Part shown: positions 28,764 through 30,668 of the stretch, piece after piece
Layout: each line of letters starts with the position of its first letter
Position numbering within the stretch: position 1 is the stretch's first letter
Source of the DNA: Brachionus plicatilis
Taxonomy: Eukaryota > Rotifera > Eurotatoria > Ploima > Brachionidae
Assembly (NCBI GenBank): GCA_010279815.1
Contig: QEOQ01000348.1
Location: forward strand, 411,310 to 441,977
DNA: 30,668 nucleotides
Direction of reading: 5' to 3'
Notes under the pieces: model-generated
The model's input: the letters and a program-made list of their open reading frames with translations, nothing else
The model's database searches: none
Told to the model about the DNA's origin: nothing
Translations under genes and position numbers: made by a program

Positions 28764-30189
28764 TAGATACCCGCTGCTTCTGAGTTACAAAAAAATAAAG
28801 AAGAAAAAAATTTATTCAAGACTTTTGGACTCGATAAATGACAGTAGAGATTTTTTGTTTTTAATTTTTTTTTTTTGGTCTTAAAGTGCCAATTTAGTTA
28901 AATTGAATGACCGGGACTGCTTTGAGGCTTTTAATTTTCTCATTGAGATTAAATTTTTTCTCCAATGACTTGATCTAGTTCTAGAATCAAAAAGGTACTC
29001 TTAGAATTCCTTTTTTTTTTTAGTTATTATTTTTATTCTGTTTTATTTTTATTTAATTCTATTTAATCAAAAAGACACAATCTCGAAAGGGGGCTGAAAG
29101 GAAGTAGCTTTCTCCCCTCCCCTTGCTATTATTATTATTAGAATTCTAGAAAAAAATTTTTTAAATTTTATTTTATAAAAAAATAAAGCTGAATTATTGA
29201 TAAGTAGCATTTGCTCTTGGAATAAAGAAGAAGTTTTTGCTGTTGCGGGGAACAAATGATAGATTTGTTTGTTTGCTCGAATTATCAGAGGAAATAGAGA
29301 AAATCAAGCCATATAACAACAACAACAAGAAAAAAGATTAATCTATTGATAGTTATAAATAAATTTTGTTTAAAGTTGTGTAACAATGTCAAATAATGAC
29401 AAAGAGGGAATTCAAATCGGCTAGAGAACTAGCTGTTTTTCAAAACTTTTAGTAACTAGGTCGTCAATCTTTGAATACAAAGTGTAAATAAATAATTTAA
29501 ATCGCATACCTTGTTTTTAAATTAGTTCGAATCGATTTAGTCTAAGAACTAATTCGCGAACTGGTTTAGCCAGCGGCGATCTTTGCCTAATTGAGACTTA
29601 GTACTCAAGTCAAATACTTAGCAACGTTCTAGACTCAACCTAAACTGGACTTTGTTTTCCGGGTTTTTCAAAACGGAAAAAATTTAATTGCTTTTTAATT
29701 TTATAGCTCTTGGAAATTTTGTTAACAACTACTTTTTTGTTGTTGTTTTTATTCTTTTTTTTTATTTTTTGCTAATTTTTTAAACAATTCTATTTCGTCA
29801 AAACGAAACAAAGTAATTGTTCATAAGGTGAAAAATTTTGTTTAAAAGCCTTTTTTATTTTTTTATTCTCAGTTAGTTCTACACTCGACTCGAGTGTCTT
29901 GAGATTAAATTGGCACCTAATGGCTTAGGTTACTAACCACTATATAATCACGGATAAAAATACACTTTTAAAATTGATTTTTTACTATCAAAGTAACCTC
30001 CACTAAGTTGATTTAATAGATAATTTTTTGTTAACTCAATTAATTTATCACTCAATGATATGTTAATAAATTAAAAATACTCTCTCATTGTCGACGAAGT
30101 AGATTAGTAGAGATTTTTTTACAGTTTAAATAGATTTAAGTACATTTATTTTTAATTTAAAATTTTAGAAAAAAAGGTTTTCAAAGTCT
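28764..30189. other. Non-coding, possibly upstream region of a gene beyond the window
   Basis: No open frame of merit. It contains the near-palindrome ACACTCGACTCGAGTGT (29880-29896) and several patches of balanced composition (29400-29660). Possibly 5' regulatory or UTR sequence. Confidence 0.3.
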
Positions 30190-30668
30190 AACTAATCAAT
30201 CTTAAAATCCATTTATTTAATTAATTTTTTTCTAAAATTCCTCAATTCAGCAAGAAACTTAAAAAAATAAAAATAATTTATTAAAATTTTATTGAATTTT
30301 TTTAGTCGATTTTTCATCATTCAAATAAATTTCAGAGAAGAAATTTTTTTTCAACATTCTTATCTTCACATTAAAATTTTTTTCTAGATAATTTTTATTT
30401 CATTTTTAGTTTAAAAATTTTAGACTTTTTTTCAAAATCGAATTAATCAATTTTTTATTAGCTTTTTTCTAAAATTCCTCAATTCAATGAGAAACATATA
30501 AATAAAGATATTTTGTTATTTAAATTTTATTGAATTACATTGTCGATTTTTCATCATTCAAATAAATTTCGGAGAAGAAATTTTTTTTTGCACAGTCTTC
30601 TCTTTAATTTAAAATTTTTCTTTCATTAATTTTTATTTTCTAAGCCGAATTAATCAATATTAAAATCA
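30190..30668. repeat. Tandem duplication, ~210-250 bp units
   Basis: The series AATCAAT, TCTAAAATTCCTCAATTCA, GTCGATTTTTCATCATTCA and GAGAAGAAATTTTTTTT occurs at 30190-30440 and again at 30441-30647. A third unit starts AATTAATCAATATTAAAATC at 30648 and is cut by the window end. Units differ by small indels. Confidence 0.8.

Noticed and set aside
29067..29255. 62-codon minus-strand frame
   Set aside because: It starts in low-complexity sequence, has no motif, and contains a microsatellite-like ATT run.
1..30668. Search for CRISPR arrays, rRNA and operons
   Set aside because: No regularly spaced short repeats, no rRNA-like blocks and no gene clusters with prokaryotic spacing were seen; the exon structure indicates a eukaryote.

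Overview
The window looks like a very AT-rich, gene-poor stretch of an animal-type nuclear genome. The evidence is one clear gene with short GT-AG introns (45-58 bases), AATAAA-type poly(A) signals, decayed LINE (non-LTR) and Tc1/mariner copies, and many non-autonomous inverted-repeat DNA transposons. The combination would fit a monogonont rotifer such as Brachionus, but that is an inference; no ribosomal or barcode gene is present. There is no operon, CRISPR array or convincing tRNA/rRNA. An assembly gap of 185 N lies at 18635-18819.

Layout. Left part (1-5000): two same-strand, intronless WD40-repeat genes (152-1357 and 3866-4858), separated by miniature transposons. 5234-6440: nested palindromes of a Tc1/mariner-like miniature element, including a 717-bp inverted repeat with perfect outer arms. 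6816-8386 (minus): a secreted NTPDase (apyrase/CD39 family, closest in feel to ENTPD5/6), with apyrase motifs 1-4 and the C-terminal GW-LG motif visible, and a reading-frame problem just after motif 1. 8400-10540: featureless AT-rich DNA. 10545-11370: first copy of a duplicated segment carrying a gene I do not recognise, cut by an early stop. 11762-18412: a transposon graveyard with nested elements and target-site duplications. 18509-20000: assembly gap with a repeated flank, then a third WD40 gene. 20758-21035: Tc1/mariner relic. 21375-22620: second copy of the duplicated gene, which keeps a 3' half with an HEVSH (HExxH) zinc-peptidase-like motif but has an 8-bp frameshifting deletion. 23430-25460 (minus): decayed LINE reverse transcriptase split by a 528-bp palindromic element, next to a transposase relic. 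26650-26922: another LINE C-terminal relic. 27000-30668: mostly non-coding, with a promoter-like patch near 28756 and a tandem repeat at the right edge.

How the genes relate. The three WD40 genes are one local paralogous family. All share a hydrophobic, cysteine-ending N-terminus like a signal peptide, then tandem ~41-residue WD units, then a hydrophobic C-terminal tail. That predicts secreted or membrane-anchored propellers, unusual for WD40 proteins. The NTPDase is also predicted to be secretory. Nothing in the sequence ties these genes into one pathway. The strongest leads are the secreted WD40 family, the reciprocally broken HExxH gene pair and the giant perfect palindrome.
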